NCBI GenBank assembly: GCA_021736945.1
Contig: JAIPEX010000005.1
Location: forward strand, 1 to 43,487
Direction: 5' to 3'
From: Halanaerobiales bacterium
GTDB lineage: Bacteria > Bacillota > Halanaerobiia > Halanaerobiales > M55B127
DNA length: 43,487 bases
Of this stretch, positions 1 through 7,639 are shown in pieces. Position 1 is the first letter of the stretch. Every line of letters starts with the position of its first letter. Under the pieces are notes generated by a model. The model had not been told where the DNA came from. It made no database searches and saw only the letters and a list, made by a program, of their open reading frames with translations. The position numbers were made by a program, and so were the translations under genes.

Positions 1-56
1 TAATACTTATCCCAGGAAAATGTTTAATTTCAAGACATCACGGCAGTTATTTCAAC

Positions 57-1172
57 ATGCTAGAGGGGTTATCTAGTCTAATTCGGGCTTATCCAAGTTC
101 AAAACCAAAAAAACCGTGCATTAAACCTTGCAATCTAAAGTTATTTATTATCATTTTTTCATTGAGTTTTATATTTGCGGGATGTAGTAGTAATACTTCA
201 ACCAATAATGATGATAACATTCTAAAGGAAGGTACGATAACAGGGCAAATTGTAGAACCTATTAATGAGCAAACTAGTACTAGAAATGCAAATGCTTTAG
301 TGGTATTAGATGGAGAAAATGATTATAAAGCTTATGCTAGTGCTTCATGGGAGGCAGGAGAAGTAGTTGGAGGAACTTTTTCAAAAGAAGGAATTAAAGA
401 AGGACAATATACTATGAAGGTTTATAAGTTAGGATATGGTACTGTTACAAAGAATATTACTATAGAACCTAATACTACCAATGATTTAGGTGTGATAGAA
501 ATGACTCCTGAAAATCCTTTAGAACAACCTGATGGTTTGTATTTTTATGGTATGAATACTAATAAATCACCTTTTGATGAAAGAGCTGTTAGAGATGCAT
601 TATTATACTCATTTAATTGGACTGACTATGAATCTTATGTTAGTGGTGATGAACAAGTAGCAGGGATTGCAAATAGAATTATTACACCAAAGAAAATTGG
701 ATATAATGATACTAATTTAAAATATGATTATGATTTATCAAAAGCTGAACAAGTTTTAAATGAAGCAGGTTATACATCAGCAGATACAATTGATATTACT
801 ATAAATATTCCTGATATGCAACGTCATATAGATGTTGCAAACAAAATTAAAACATATTGGGAACAAGTAGATCAATTTGCAGTGAGCATAAATAAAAATA
901 GTTGGGAGAACCATGTTGATAATATTGGTAAGGGAAATTTTGGCCTTTATTATATGGGGTGGTTCATAGATAATAGAGACCCTGTTTTCTTATTTGAAAA
1001 TTTCTTATCAAGGTATATAAATGAGGGAGAAACAGCAAAAGAATATTTCAATAATGCTAAAATGAATCTTAATAATAAGAGCGATGCGATAACTAGCATC
1101 CATAATTTAGAAAAGAAAATATTGGAAAGAAATTTGATGATACCGCTACATTATTTTCAATCTTCTCAGTAA
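57..1172 (+). CDS. Lipoprotein with regulatory-like domain and partial oligopeptide-binding domain
   Basis: A hydrophobic stretch at residues 29-42 ends in the lipobox FAGC (Cys43), so the protein is probably a membrane-anchored lipoprotein. Residues about 55-150 look like a carboxypeptidase-regulatory/PEGA-type beta sandwich (GTITGQI start, GQYTMKVYKLGY). Residues about 160-370 resemble the C-terminal lobe of OppA-family (SBP_bac_5) peptide-binding proteins: NKSPFDERAVRDALLYSF, then YDLSKAEQVLNEAGY, then LYYMGW. The N-terminal half of a normal binding protein (over 500 residues) is absent, so it either lost a lobe or is a fusion that does not transport. The ATG at 57 has no clear ribosome binding site and gives an unusually long charged segment before the signal. 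The true start may be lost or a rare codon near 120. No permease or ATPase genes are nearby. Confidence 0.6.
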   Translation: MLEGLSSLIRAYPSSKPKKPCIKPCNLKLFIIIFSLSFIFAGCSSNTSTNNDDNILKEGTITGQIVEPINEQTSTRNANALVVLDGENDYKAYASASWEAGEVVGGTFSKEGIKEGQYTMKVYKLGYGTVTKNITIEPNTTNDLGVIEMTPENPLEQPDGLYFYGMNTNKSPFDERAVRDALLYSFNWTDYESYVSGDEQVAGIANRIITPKKIGYNDTNLKYDYDLSKAEQVLNEAGYTSADTIDITINIPDMQRHIDVANKIKTYWEQVDQFAVSINKNSWENHVDNIGKGNFGLYYMGWFIDNRDPVFLFENFLSRYINEGETAKEYFNNAKMNLNNKSDAITSIHNLEKKILERNLMIPLHYFQSSQ

Positions 1173-1519
1173 GATAAGATATTGTTAATAATTTTATAAA
1201 AATTTTCTTGCCGAATTCACGACAATTCGCCCCCCATTCATAACTTCATAAGCAAGGCTTTCTTGTCGTGAATTCGGTAAAAATCATCGCAGATTAGATA
1301 TAATGTGGAAAACATGTAGGTATAGGCGAAATAATTATCACATCAATAGTATATCTAAGTATATTAATTTAGCTTTGTTAAAGCTATTTTATGTGCTTAA
1401 ATATTAAATTCAATTTTTGAGTTATCTATAATAGTGAGAGAGAGTGATAGATTTTTTTTATAGTATTATTTTAGTAATAATAACCTGTGATATTAATTTT
1501 CAAGTCCCAGTAAAATCAC
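1173..1519. other. Intergenic stretch without a recognisable gene
   Basis: There is no ORF with a ribosome binding site. The only structured element is the inverted repeat at 1211-1277. The rest is AT-rich sequence. Confidence 0.5.
1211..1277. repeat. Perfect 15-bp inverted repeat, 37-bp spacer
   Basis: The arm CCGAATTCACGACAA at 1211-1225 is exactly complementary to 1263-1277. No T-run follows the second arm, so it is not a classic terminator. It could be a pair of small-element ends or a large hairpin downstream of the lipoprotein gene. Confidence 0.7.
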
Positions 1520-1862
1520 TAGTAATTAGCAATTGATATAGTGGGTTATTACAAGTAGAGTTTGGAAATCAATTTTGAACTTTATGAAAAAGTGAAGTAA
1601 AGAAAACTAGAAAAATGTGTATAACTTGTGGACAAAAAACTCCACAAATGGATTTGTTGAAATCAACGATTCCAGTGATGCCATCATTTCGTTGAAATCA
1701 AAAAAAGGAAATGTTGAAAACAACAATTTATTAACAAAAACTACTATAGAATTTGATAATATAAATAATAAGGATGAACTTTTTCAAATTATGTTTTGAC
1801 AAAGCTAATTATAAATGAGGATCACTTGGACAGTTTCTCTCATTTAAAAAAGAATATGATCG
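1520..1862 (+). repeat. Tandem degenerate repeat, copy 1
   Basis: This copy shares an upstream block (GATATAGTGGGTTATTACAA at 1535), a TTTTGAACTTTATGAAAA block and a 3' block (TATAGAATTT, AATATAAA) in the same order with 1880-2260. The copies have diverged by substitutions and indels. Confidence 0.7.
1584..1855 (+). pseudogene. Decayed small gene, copy 1
   Basis: The ATG at 1584 is followed almost at once by a stop (MKK then TGA). The homologous downstream reading (SLKSKKGNVENNNLLTK, then TIEFDNINNKDELFQI) is in another frame and stops at 1799. It corresponds residue by residue to the second half of the copy at 1941-2258, so this is a frameshifted and truncated paralogue. The protein family is not recognised. 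Confidence 0.55.
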
Positions 1863-1879
1863 TTTACATATCGGTTTCC

Positions 1880-2260
1880 TTAGTTAGCATTAGATATAGT
1901 GGGTTATTACAAGTAAAGTGTGTAAACATTTTTGAACTTTATGAAAAGAGAAATAAAGAAAAACGAGAAAAGTGTGCATAACTCTGTTGATGAAAAACCA
2001 TCCCAGATTGGAATGTCGAAAAATCAAGATTCCAGTGATAGCATGGAATCTTCAAAATCTAAGATTGGAATCTCAAAGGATAATCCCAGTAATAGCATGG
2101 AATCTTTGAAATAAACGAATGAAAACGTTGAATCCAATGATTCTGTAACAAAAAGTCCTATAGAATTTAAAAATATAAACAATAATGATTTTTTACAAAT
2201 CAAGTTTAAAAACTATTTGGCCAGTTTTTCTCCTTTAATCAAAATTATTATCGATTAATG
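1880..2260 (+). repeat. Tandem degenerate repeat, copy 2
   Basis: This is the partner of 1520-1862. Similarity starts just upstream of GATATAGTGGGTTATTACAA (1893) and continues past the GTTTTTCTCCTTTAA block near 2222. Spacing is similar in both copies, which indicates a head-to-tail duplication. Confidence 0.7.
1941..2258 (+). pseudogene. Decayed small gene, copy 2, one internal stop
   Basis: From the ATG at 1941 the frame runs 57 codons to TAA (2112-2114). It then continues in the same frame for 47 more codons to TAA at 2256-2258 with sensible composition (SPIEFKNINNNDFLQIKF). The internal stop is probably a point mutation in a gene of about 105 codons. The hydrophilic first half holds an internal near-repeat (SKNQDSSDSMESSK and SKDNPSNSMESLK). 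No known family is recognised and there is no signal peptide. Confidence 0.5.
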
Positions 2261-2328
2261 AGATGTTTATTTGCTAGAATTACGATCTGCTAGACATTTA
2301 TTATCATAAAACAAATTACAATGTCCCC

Positions 2329-2357
2329 TTGACATTATTAATAAGGTTTGTTAAACT
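2329..2357 (+). promoter_or_regulatory. Putative sigma-A promoter upstream of the 2444 gene
   Basis: TTGACA at 2329-2334 is followed after 17 bp by TAAACT at 2352-2357. The -10 lies in a short dyad (GTTTGTTAAAC) that could be an operator. The -35 is perfect and the -10 matches four of six positions. Confidence 0.5.
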
Positions 2358-2443
2358 TAACTCAACTTATGAGAATTGTCATAGATTTTTAATACAAAAA
2401 AGATTCAGTATTACAAATAAGAACAAAAAAGGGGATGAAGTCT

Positions 2444-3031
2444 ATGCGTTTAATTTACAATGTTAGAAAAATATCTGATGAGTTAATTAAAAAAGCTACT
2501 CAAAGGATTAAAGATAAAACCGAAGATTACTTAGAAATTTGCCATTTGATCGGGATAGATACTAATTATGTTAATCAATCAATAGAGCGAAAAGATCCCG
2601 TGACAGGAGAACAAACAGAATTCGATATACCGTTGGAATATGATTTATATATATTATACTACTTTGTTACCAGTCAAGTAGGTGCAGAATATGAAATAGG
2701 TGAATCGATAAGAAATATAGAACGCTTGAAAGATAATCCGTTTTTGAATGAATATGATGTAGAGATACAACATGAAAAGTGGGTTAATTCCAGAATAGGT
2801 TTTTTAGTTCACCTTGCCAAACTAAAGTTAAGATTACTCGAGGGTGATGATTTTTCAGCCATTGAGGTTGGAACAATGATAGGAGTAACTGGACAGGCAA
2901 TAGTTAATAGATTATCACGGGATGAGACCCTGGATGGAAAAAAAGTTAAGAATCAGTGGGTCATTAAAAATGAAGATGCTAAAGAAGCTATTAGAGATTC
3001 AAAATCACCGTTTTTAGTACCTAATATGTAA
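2444..3031 (+). CDS. Putative DNA-binding protein with C-terminal helix-turn-helix
   Basis: The ATG at 2444 is preferred over the in-frame ATG at 2435, because the purine-rich GGGG block at 2431-2434 abuts 2435 but is well spaced from 2444. The product has about 195 residues. The N-terminal two thirds are predicted helical, with no family recognised. The last 60 residues (FSAIEVGTMIGVTGQAIVNR, then a basic segment and WVIKNEDA) look like a MerR/excisionase-type winged helix, in which a helix-turn-helix is followed by a short wing. It sits alone downstream of a consensus promoter and next to a decayed duplicated gene, so a regulator of a mobile element is a reasonable guess. Function is not established. 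Confidence 0.65.
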   Translation: MRLIYNVRKISDELIKKATQRIKDKTEDYLEICHLIGIDTNYVNQSIERKDPVTGEQTEFDIPLEYDLYILYYFVTSQVGAEYEIGESIRNIERLKDNPFLNEYDVEIQHEKWVNSRIGFLVHLAKLKLRLLEGDDFSAIEVGTMIGVTGQAIVNRLSRDETLDGKKVKNQWVIKNEDAKEAIRDSKSPFLVPNM

Positions 3032-3472
3032 TAACATTTTTAATAACACTCAACTCCTATTAGAGACAAAAAAAGGGTTCATATAGGGATTAATATAACA
3101 GAGCAGGGGTATTGTTAGGATTATTTGATTGCCACAATTTAAACAAAGAAGAGCGGATAAAGGTAAAACCAAAAGTTCGTTGAAGAAAATTATACAGTAA
3201 TTCGACGTATCCACTGCTAAAAGATAAGACAAAAGATAGAGTAATTCTTAAAAGTTTTCCTCATTAATAATTTTTTACACTTTTTTTGCTAACGAGCTAC
3301 AAATAAAAGGGTTGATAACAGATAGAGTGTGATTATTCTAGGATTGGATTAAAGAATATGTAAGTAGTAAGTTATTAATTCTGTTGTAATAAAAGCTAAG
3401 AGCCTTATCTATATAGGTGCAAATGATAGAGTTGAAATAATGTGATTAAGTCACTTTTAGAGTTGATCTAAC
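3032..3472. other. Intergenic region, nothing recognised
   Basis: There is no ORF with a ribosome binding site and no clear hairpin-plus-T-run terminator. A reverse-strand frame of 60 codons at 3050-3232 has atypical composition and no start signal, so it was not accepted. Confidence 0.4.
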
Positions 3473-3500
3473 TTGACAAAACAAAATACTTTGTTATAAT
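3473..3500 (+). promoter_or_regulatory. Consensus sigma-A promoter with overlapping dyad
   Basis: TTGACA (3473-3478), a 16-bp spacer and TATAAT (3495-3500) form a near-ideal vegetative promoter. The inverted repeat AACAAA (3480-3485) / TTTGTT (3490-3495) fills the spacer and touches the -10, as an operator would. It reads towards the small ORF at 3740 through a leader of about 230 nt. Confidence 0.7.
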
Positions 3501-3739
3501 AGTAAATAGTTAAGTTTAATGCACACAACTTATAGCCACATATATCCAAGCATTTATTTTTTTATTAATATGTTTAGTTTATATCCTTCAACTTCACAAA
3601 AAAAGTTCAAAGTAATAATTTCTTCCAAATAAACAGTTAAACATCCAAATAATTACGCTCTATTAAATCTTAGCAATTTATTTCAAGAATTATATAATTA
3701 AAAACTAAACTTATATTTTAAAGGAAGGAGGAGAATTTA

Positions 3740-3865
3740 ATGTATAGACATGAATATGTTGATTTACTTGAAAGCAAGTTAGAAAAACTAGAAGATATGG
3801 TTTATGAGATGCAGGTCAAGATTTATAAGTTGGAAGAAGAAATAGATAACAATAATAGTTATTAA
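3740..3865 (+). CDS. 41-residue coiled-coil microprotein
   Basis: A very strong ribosome binding site (AAGGAAGGAGGAG) lies just before the ATG at 3740. The frame encodes 41 residues ending TAA at 3863-3865. Nearly the whole peptide is a predicted acidic amphipathic helix with heptad-like hydrophobic spacing (LLESKLEKLEDMVYEMQ, then IYKLEEEI), which suggests a short coiled coil that oligomerises or binds a partner. It is the first gene after the consensus promoter at 3473 and probably cotranscribed with what follows. No family is recognised. Confidence 0.6.
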   Translation: MYRHEYVDLLESKLEKLEDMVYEMQVKIYKLEEEIDNNNSY

Positions 3866-3922
3866 AAGTTAATCCAGAAAAATATTGTTATCAAAAATTA
3901 TCAGAAATACTAAGGAGGTATT

Positions 3923-3964
3923 ATGATTTACAATTACTATATAAAAATATATGGGTTTACATAA
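3923..3964 (+). CDS. Possible 13-residue micro-ORF
   Basis: An AAGGAGG site (3912-3918) precedes an ATG with ideal spacing, but the frame closes after 13 codons with an aromatic-rich product. It may be a leader peptide upstream of the GLUG-repeat gene, or a relic start site. Confidence 0.25.
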   Translation: MIYNYYIKIYGFT

Positions 3965-4073
3965 AAATTTCAAAATTGGAATATAAAAATAATAAAAGAT
4001 TAAGATTTGAAAAGGCTTATCAAATAAGAACTAAATAAGAAAAATAAAATAATTATATAAAGGAGACTAATAT

Positions 4074-5267
4074 ATGTTAAAAGAAAAAACAATTAATAAT
4101 TTTGCAGGTGGAAATGGTACAATTGAATATCCGTATTTGGTAGAGAATGTAGAACAATTGAATAATATTCGTTACAATCTAGATAAATGTTTTAAACAAA
4201 TTGATGATATAAATAATGATCCCAATAATGACAATTATATAACTGATACTATTGGATATTTCATTGATGATAATCATGAAGGAAATGAGCAATTCGAGGG
4301 GACCTATGATGGAAATGGTTATGAAATAATAACTTCAAGAACTTTATTTGGTGAAATAGGAGGCAAAGGTATTATTAAAAATATTGATTTAAATAATAAT
4401 TTTAAAAATAAGGATAATGAACATTTTGGTTATGATAGAGCTACTGGTTCTATCGCAAGAACTAATTATGGACAAATAAAAAAATGTGATGTTAAAGCTG
4501 AAGTAAATGGAATTGAAATTGTAGGAGGAATTGTTGGGATAAATCGGGGGGTAATATCAAATTGTAATATTAAAGAAGTTGTTAAAGGGAAAGTTTATAT
4601 AGGTGGTATAGCAGGAGTAAATTACGGAAATATTCACAACTGTAAGGCTGACGGTTTTAGGGAAGGGGAAAATTGTGGCGGTATTGTAGGTGAAAATGAA
4701 GGAGTAATTAAAGAATGTGTTAGTAATTTTATGAACAAAGGAAAGTTGTCAATTGGAGGTATTGTTGGAAGAAACCTATATAAGGTAATTGATTGTATTT
4801 CACTAAGTATTTGTTCGGGCGTAAATATAGTTGGTGGAGTTGTAGCCTGGAATGAAGAAGAAGGTCAAATTATAAACTGTTTATCAAGAGGTGATATTAA
4901 CTTTAGTTTGGAAATAGAATATAAAGATTATGTAAAAGATTTAAAAAAATCTTCTGAATATGATCCACCATATATATCTAAAGTAGCTGGAGTATCAGGG
5001 ATAAATGAAGGGATAATTAAAAACTCATACTCTGATGTTAATATTTATGATTTCAACATTGAAAATTGTCTGATGGCAAGTGGAGAAAATGGTAAAGTTG
5101 ACAATTCATATTACAACAAAGAAACTAATAAAGATAAAAAAGATAAGATATTTGATGACTGGGAAAATGCAGATACAGAATTTATAAAAAATCAAAAGCT
5201 TTCGATTATTGAAAAAGAAATGAAGAGAAGAAATAAATTAGAAGATTTGTATGAATATTTTTTATAA
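4074..5267 (+). CDS. GLUG-motif repeat protein without a signal peptide
   Basis: AAAGGAG precedes the ATG at 4074. The 397-residue product starts with GGNGTIEYPYLVENVEQL, the entry motif typical of GLUG/right-handed beta-helix adhesins. From about residue 115 to 330 it carries some six degenerate GLUG repeats of 25-30 residues, pattern (I/V)GGIVG.N.G.I..C (VGGIVGINRGVISNC, IGGIAGVNYGNIHNC, CGGIVGENEGVIKEC, IGGIVGRN). These are expected to stack into a parallel beta solenoid. Family members are usually large and secreted. This one lacks a signal peptide, sorting motif or transmembrane segment, and its C-terminal 60 residues are charged helix. It may be cytoplasmic, exported by an unknown route, or a relic. 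Upstream are the promoter at 3473 and the micro-ORFs. Confidence 0.75.
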   Translation: MLKEKTINNFAGGNGTIEYPYLVENVEQLNNIRYNLDKCFKQIDDINNDPNNDNYITDTIGYFIDDNHEGNEQFEGTYDGNGYEIITSRTLFGEIGGKGIIKNIDLNNNFKNKDNEHFGYDRATGSIARTNYGQIKKCDVKAEVNGIEIVGGIVGINRGVISNCNIKEVVKGKVYIGGIAGVNYGNIHNCKADGFREGENCGGIVGENEGVIKECVSNFMNKGKLSIGGIVGRNLYKVIDCISLSICSGVNIVGGVVAWNEEEGQIINCLSRGDINFSLEIEYKDYVKDLKKSSEYDPPYISKVAGVSGINEGIIKNSYSDVNIYDFNIENCLMASGENGKVDNSYYNKETNKDKKDKIFDDWENADTEFIKNQKLSIIEKEMKRRNKLEDLYEYFL

Positions 5268-5551
5268 GATGTCGAAATAACATTTAGTTAAATTAACTTT
5301 TCAAGCAACAAAAATATTTTATATAGTGAGTATTTATTTAGAGTACATGAAAGAGTTTTGATTACTGTCCTTTCTATTTTTATGGTACTAATAGGTGATT
5401 AGGAGGGATAGATAATCATTTAAATTAAAAATGCTCTATCACAACAGAATAGATGATTTAATTAAAATAATGAGTATATTTTCAGATTGTAAACCATAAA
5501 GGATAATGATGATTTAAAATTATTACAAATAACACATAGGAGGAATATTTG
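5268..5551. other. Intergenic gap with a weak match to a dispersed repeat
   Basis: No gene was found. Bases 5392-5445 (TAGGTGATT, then ATCACAAC about 46 bp later) weakly resemble the 65-bp repeats at 20927 and 36919, with different spacing. The 3' end supplies the AGGAGG site for the next gene. Confidence 0.35.
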
Positions 5552-6241
5552 ATGAATGATAACAGAAAAAGAATAGCGATAGAATTATATTTAGCACAAA
5601 ATATTTTAGTTACTAATTACTCAGAAAATTGGGAAATGACTTCAACTAGTAAGGAATTTATTTCAAAAGGTCAATTAATATATTGGTCAAGAAAAGTGAT
5701 AAATCAATATATAACTTTAAAGAAAGATCATTTTGGGGAAGAGGGTAAATGGAATGCAGACAGTTATATAAATACAATAGAATACATCCCACAACAGTTT
5801 ATTAATGGTGGCGTTATTAATGATTCTAAAAAAACTATGAAGTTCAGAAAATCATTAGAAAATAACAAATGGAACAAAAGTGCTTTTAAATTAATTATAC
5901 AGTTACTAATGGAAGAATTGCATAAAAAAAATTTATTGAGAAGTAAAATTGCCCAGGAAACTATAAATTATAATCAAGAAGTAAGAGCTCAATATAATAA
6001 GCTTAATAGATATATAAGGGGTTATAAAAACATAACGGCTAAAAAAATAAAAGAAATTGTCGAATCTATTACAAAAGATAGATCCGTAAAATATTTTATT
6101 CGGAGATGTAATGATACTATCAAGGGTCCTGAAAGTGAAATTTCATATTTAGAACGATATAAAGATGATATCGAAAGTACTTTTTATAATAATAATATGC
6201 TTTTGAGAAAACAGAAAAACATCTTTGAATATGTAAGTTAA
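5552..6241 (+). CDS. Unknown protein, 229 residues
   Basis: The ATG at 5552 lies 8 bp after AGGAGG and is preferred over the adjacent TTG at 5549. The protein is basic, mostly helical, and rich in Lys, Asn, Ile and Tyr. There is no signal peptide, membrane segment, cysteine pair or recognisable catalytic motif. The C-terminal half has a run of charged helices (YNKLNRYIRGYKNITAKKI) that could bind nucleic acid. It stands between the GLUG-repeat gene and the AbrB-like gene, with gaps of over 200 bp on both sides, so it is probably transcribed separately. No family is recognised. Confidence 0.55.
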   Translation: MNDNRKRIAIELYLAQNILVTNYSENWEMTSTSKEFISKGQLIYWSRKVINQYITLKKDHFGEEGKWNADSYINTIEYIPQQFINGGVINDSKKTMKFRKSLENNKWNKSAFKLIIQLLMEELHKKNLLRSKIAQETINYNQEVRAQYNKLNRYIRGYKNITAKKIKEIVESITKDRSVKYFIRRCNDTIKGPESEISYLERYKDDIESTFYNNNMLLRKQKNIFEYVS

Positions 6242-6465
6242 AAAAAGCATATATAGATGAAATATATTTTTTGTGAATATGTTTAGTAGAATATATGCAA
6301 CACAATATTAAATTAAGTAAGGTTGAGTAATTATATATAAAAATATTAAAAATTTATAATTATTTCGGGATTTCATCTCACATTTTTCCCAAATAGCCGT
6401 ATGTATATAAGTGAAGGCGTAAAGTTAAGGAAAGAAGAATTTTAAATCAAGGAGGTGGAGTCCCG

Positions 6466-6633
6466 ATGAAATATAGCAATACTCTTACATTAACTAAAGC
6501 CGATGATAGAGGGAGGTTTTATATTAAGAGTCATATTTTAGATAGATTAAATATAAAAAGTAATGATCAGTTTGAAGTATGGGTATATTTGGATGATAAA
6601 GAAATATTACTAAAACCCTATTTGCAAGGATAA
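6466..6633 (+). CDS. AbrB/MazE-like small DNA-binding protein
   Basis: A strong AAGGAGGTGG site precedes the ATG at 6466, and the frame encodes 55 residues. The pattern LTLTKADDRGRFYIKSHILDRLNIKSNDQFEVWV followed by a beta hairpin is that of swapped-hairpin AbrB/SpoVT domains (R-G-x-hydrophobic, then I...L.I..GD...), here with D-Q in place of G-D. Such proteins act as dimeric transition-state regulators or antitoxins. No toxin gene follows. The next coding gene is a sigma-like factor, so it may regulate this element. The ORF is below usual length cut-offs. Confidence 0.6.
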   Translation: MKYSNTLTLTKADDRGRFYIKSHILDRLNIKSNDQFEVWVYLDDKEILLKPYLQG

Positions 6634-6712
6634 TTTGTAAGAATAACTTATTTAAAAAAGGGGATCGTTTATTCTATTTAAAGATAATTACCAGTTATTA
6701 GGAAAGAGTTGG

Positions 6713-6769
6713 ATGAGGAATCCAAGAGCATTTAAATGTAAAAAGTTTAAATGCTATCTATTATTTTAG
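6713..6769 (+). CDS. Possible 18-residue leader peptide overlapping a hairpin
   Basis: AGGAAAGAG precedes an ATG at 6713. The 18-codon frame (MRNPRAFKCKKFKCYLLF) runs through the perfect hairpin at 6727-6755. The arrangement resembles an attenuation leader for the sigma-like gene downstream, but the peptide may be fortuitous. Confidence 0.25.
   Translation: MRNPRAFKCKKFKCYLLF
6727..6755 (+). promoter_or_regulatory. Perfect 10-bp hairpin upstream of the sigma-like gene
   Basis: AGCATTTAAA (6727-6736) pairs exactly with TTTAAATGCT (6746-6755). Only a broken T-rich tail follows, so this is a weak terminator or an attenuator between the AbrB-like gene and the sigma-like gene. Confidence 0.5.
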
Positions 6770-6821
6770 GTATGAAAATAAAGACTTACATTTGAGTACT
6801 AAATAACTGGAGGAATTACTA

Positions 6822-7577
6822 ATGAATGAATTAGATACATCAAATTTAAATATAAAAGAAGTGACCCGATTATTACAGGAGATTAAGAGATATATAGACG
6901 AAATAAAAAATGGAGAACATGAGGGGCAGATAGTTGAATTAGTATATCCGAGGAGAAAGCAGAATAAGACCATAGATATGAAAAATTTCATAAGGAAATC
7001 CATGAAGGATGCACTAAAAGAAATTGATAGAGATTATACGATTATAAAAAAGAAAAATCCTTATATTCTGGAAGAGCTTAAGCAACAAGTTATAATGGTA
7101 TTATTAAGAAGGATAAGGAATAATTGTAAACTTGAACCAGGAGCTCCTAGAAAGGTGTTAAATAGTTTTTTCTCTTATATAAATGGCACGGTCATAAGTG
7201 CCGTCCGTCATTATATGAGAAATATTGCGAAACAAAAGCTTCATTTTGATGATGAATATAGGATGGTAGATAAATATAATGACAAGGTGGCTTCTATCAA
7301 TTTATTAGGAGATAATGCAAAGTCTCCTGAGGAGATGTATATAGAAAAAGAAAATACAGAAACTATAAACAAGTATATTAATACTTTGACATCTAAACAA
7401 CGAGAAGTATTAGAGCTTAATAAATTCTGGGAGAAAACTCAAGAAGAGATAGCTTCTCAAATGGGCATCTCTCAGCAGGCTGTTTCAAAATTATTATTGA
7501 AGGCTACCGAAAATTTGAGATTAGAGCTATTAGATAATGAGGTGGCTATGAAATATAAAAATTACTATGTAGCATAA
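6822..7577 (+). CDS. Sigma-70-family-like factor (region 4 helix-turn-helix)
   Basis: The ATG at 6822 follows an ACTGGAGG site. Residues about 185-240 are a clear sigma region 4: LTSKQREVLELNKFWEKTQEEIASQMGIS, with a recognition helix QQAVSKLLLKATENLR. Residues about 75-140 (LEELKQQVIMVLLRRIR, then FFSYINGTVISAVRHYMRNI) could correspond to a diverged region 2. The first 60 residues are helical with no match recognised. Such factors in mobile elements direct RNA polymerase to element promoters (compare ComX/phage-type sigma factors). It precedes the ORF-less 7.6-8.6 kb stretch and, beyond the insert, the recombination cassette, so it may drive these. A strong terminator follows. Confidence 0.7.
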   Translation: MNELDTSNLNIKEVTRLLQEIKRYIDEIKNGEHEGQIVELVYPRRKQNKTIDMKNFIRKSMKDALKEIDRDYTIIKKKNPYILEELKQQVIMVLLRRIRNNCKLEPGAPRKVLNSFFSYINGTVISAVRHYMRNIAKQKLHFDDEYRMVDKYNDKVASINLLGDNAKSPEEMYIEKENTETINKYINTLTSKQREVLELNKFWEKTQEEIASQMGISQQAVSKLLLKATENLRLELLDNEVAMKYKNYYVA

Positions 7578-7584
7578 TTACTAG

Positions 7585-7628
7585 ATGATACCTTCTTACT
7601 TATTGTGAGAGGGTATCATTTTTTATTT
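7585..7628 (+). terminator. Intrinsic terminator after the sigma-like gene
   Basis: ATGATACC (7585-7592) pairs with GGTATCAT (7612-7619), and a T-rich tract follows. It ends the sigma-like transcript before the ORF-less region. Confidence 0.8.
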
Positions 7629-7639
7629 TGGGCAGTAAA

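Noticed and set aside
1420-2260. CRISPR array suggested by short repeated blocks
   Set aside because: Only two long diverged copies with coding pattern, not regularly spaced short repeats.
3050-3232. Reverse-strand frame of 60 codons
   Set aside because: No ribosome binding site and atypical composition in an AT-rich gap, so it is probably fortuitous.
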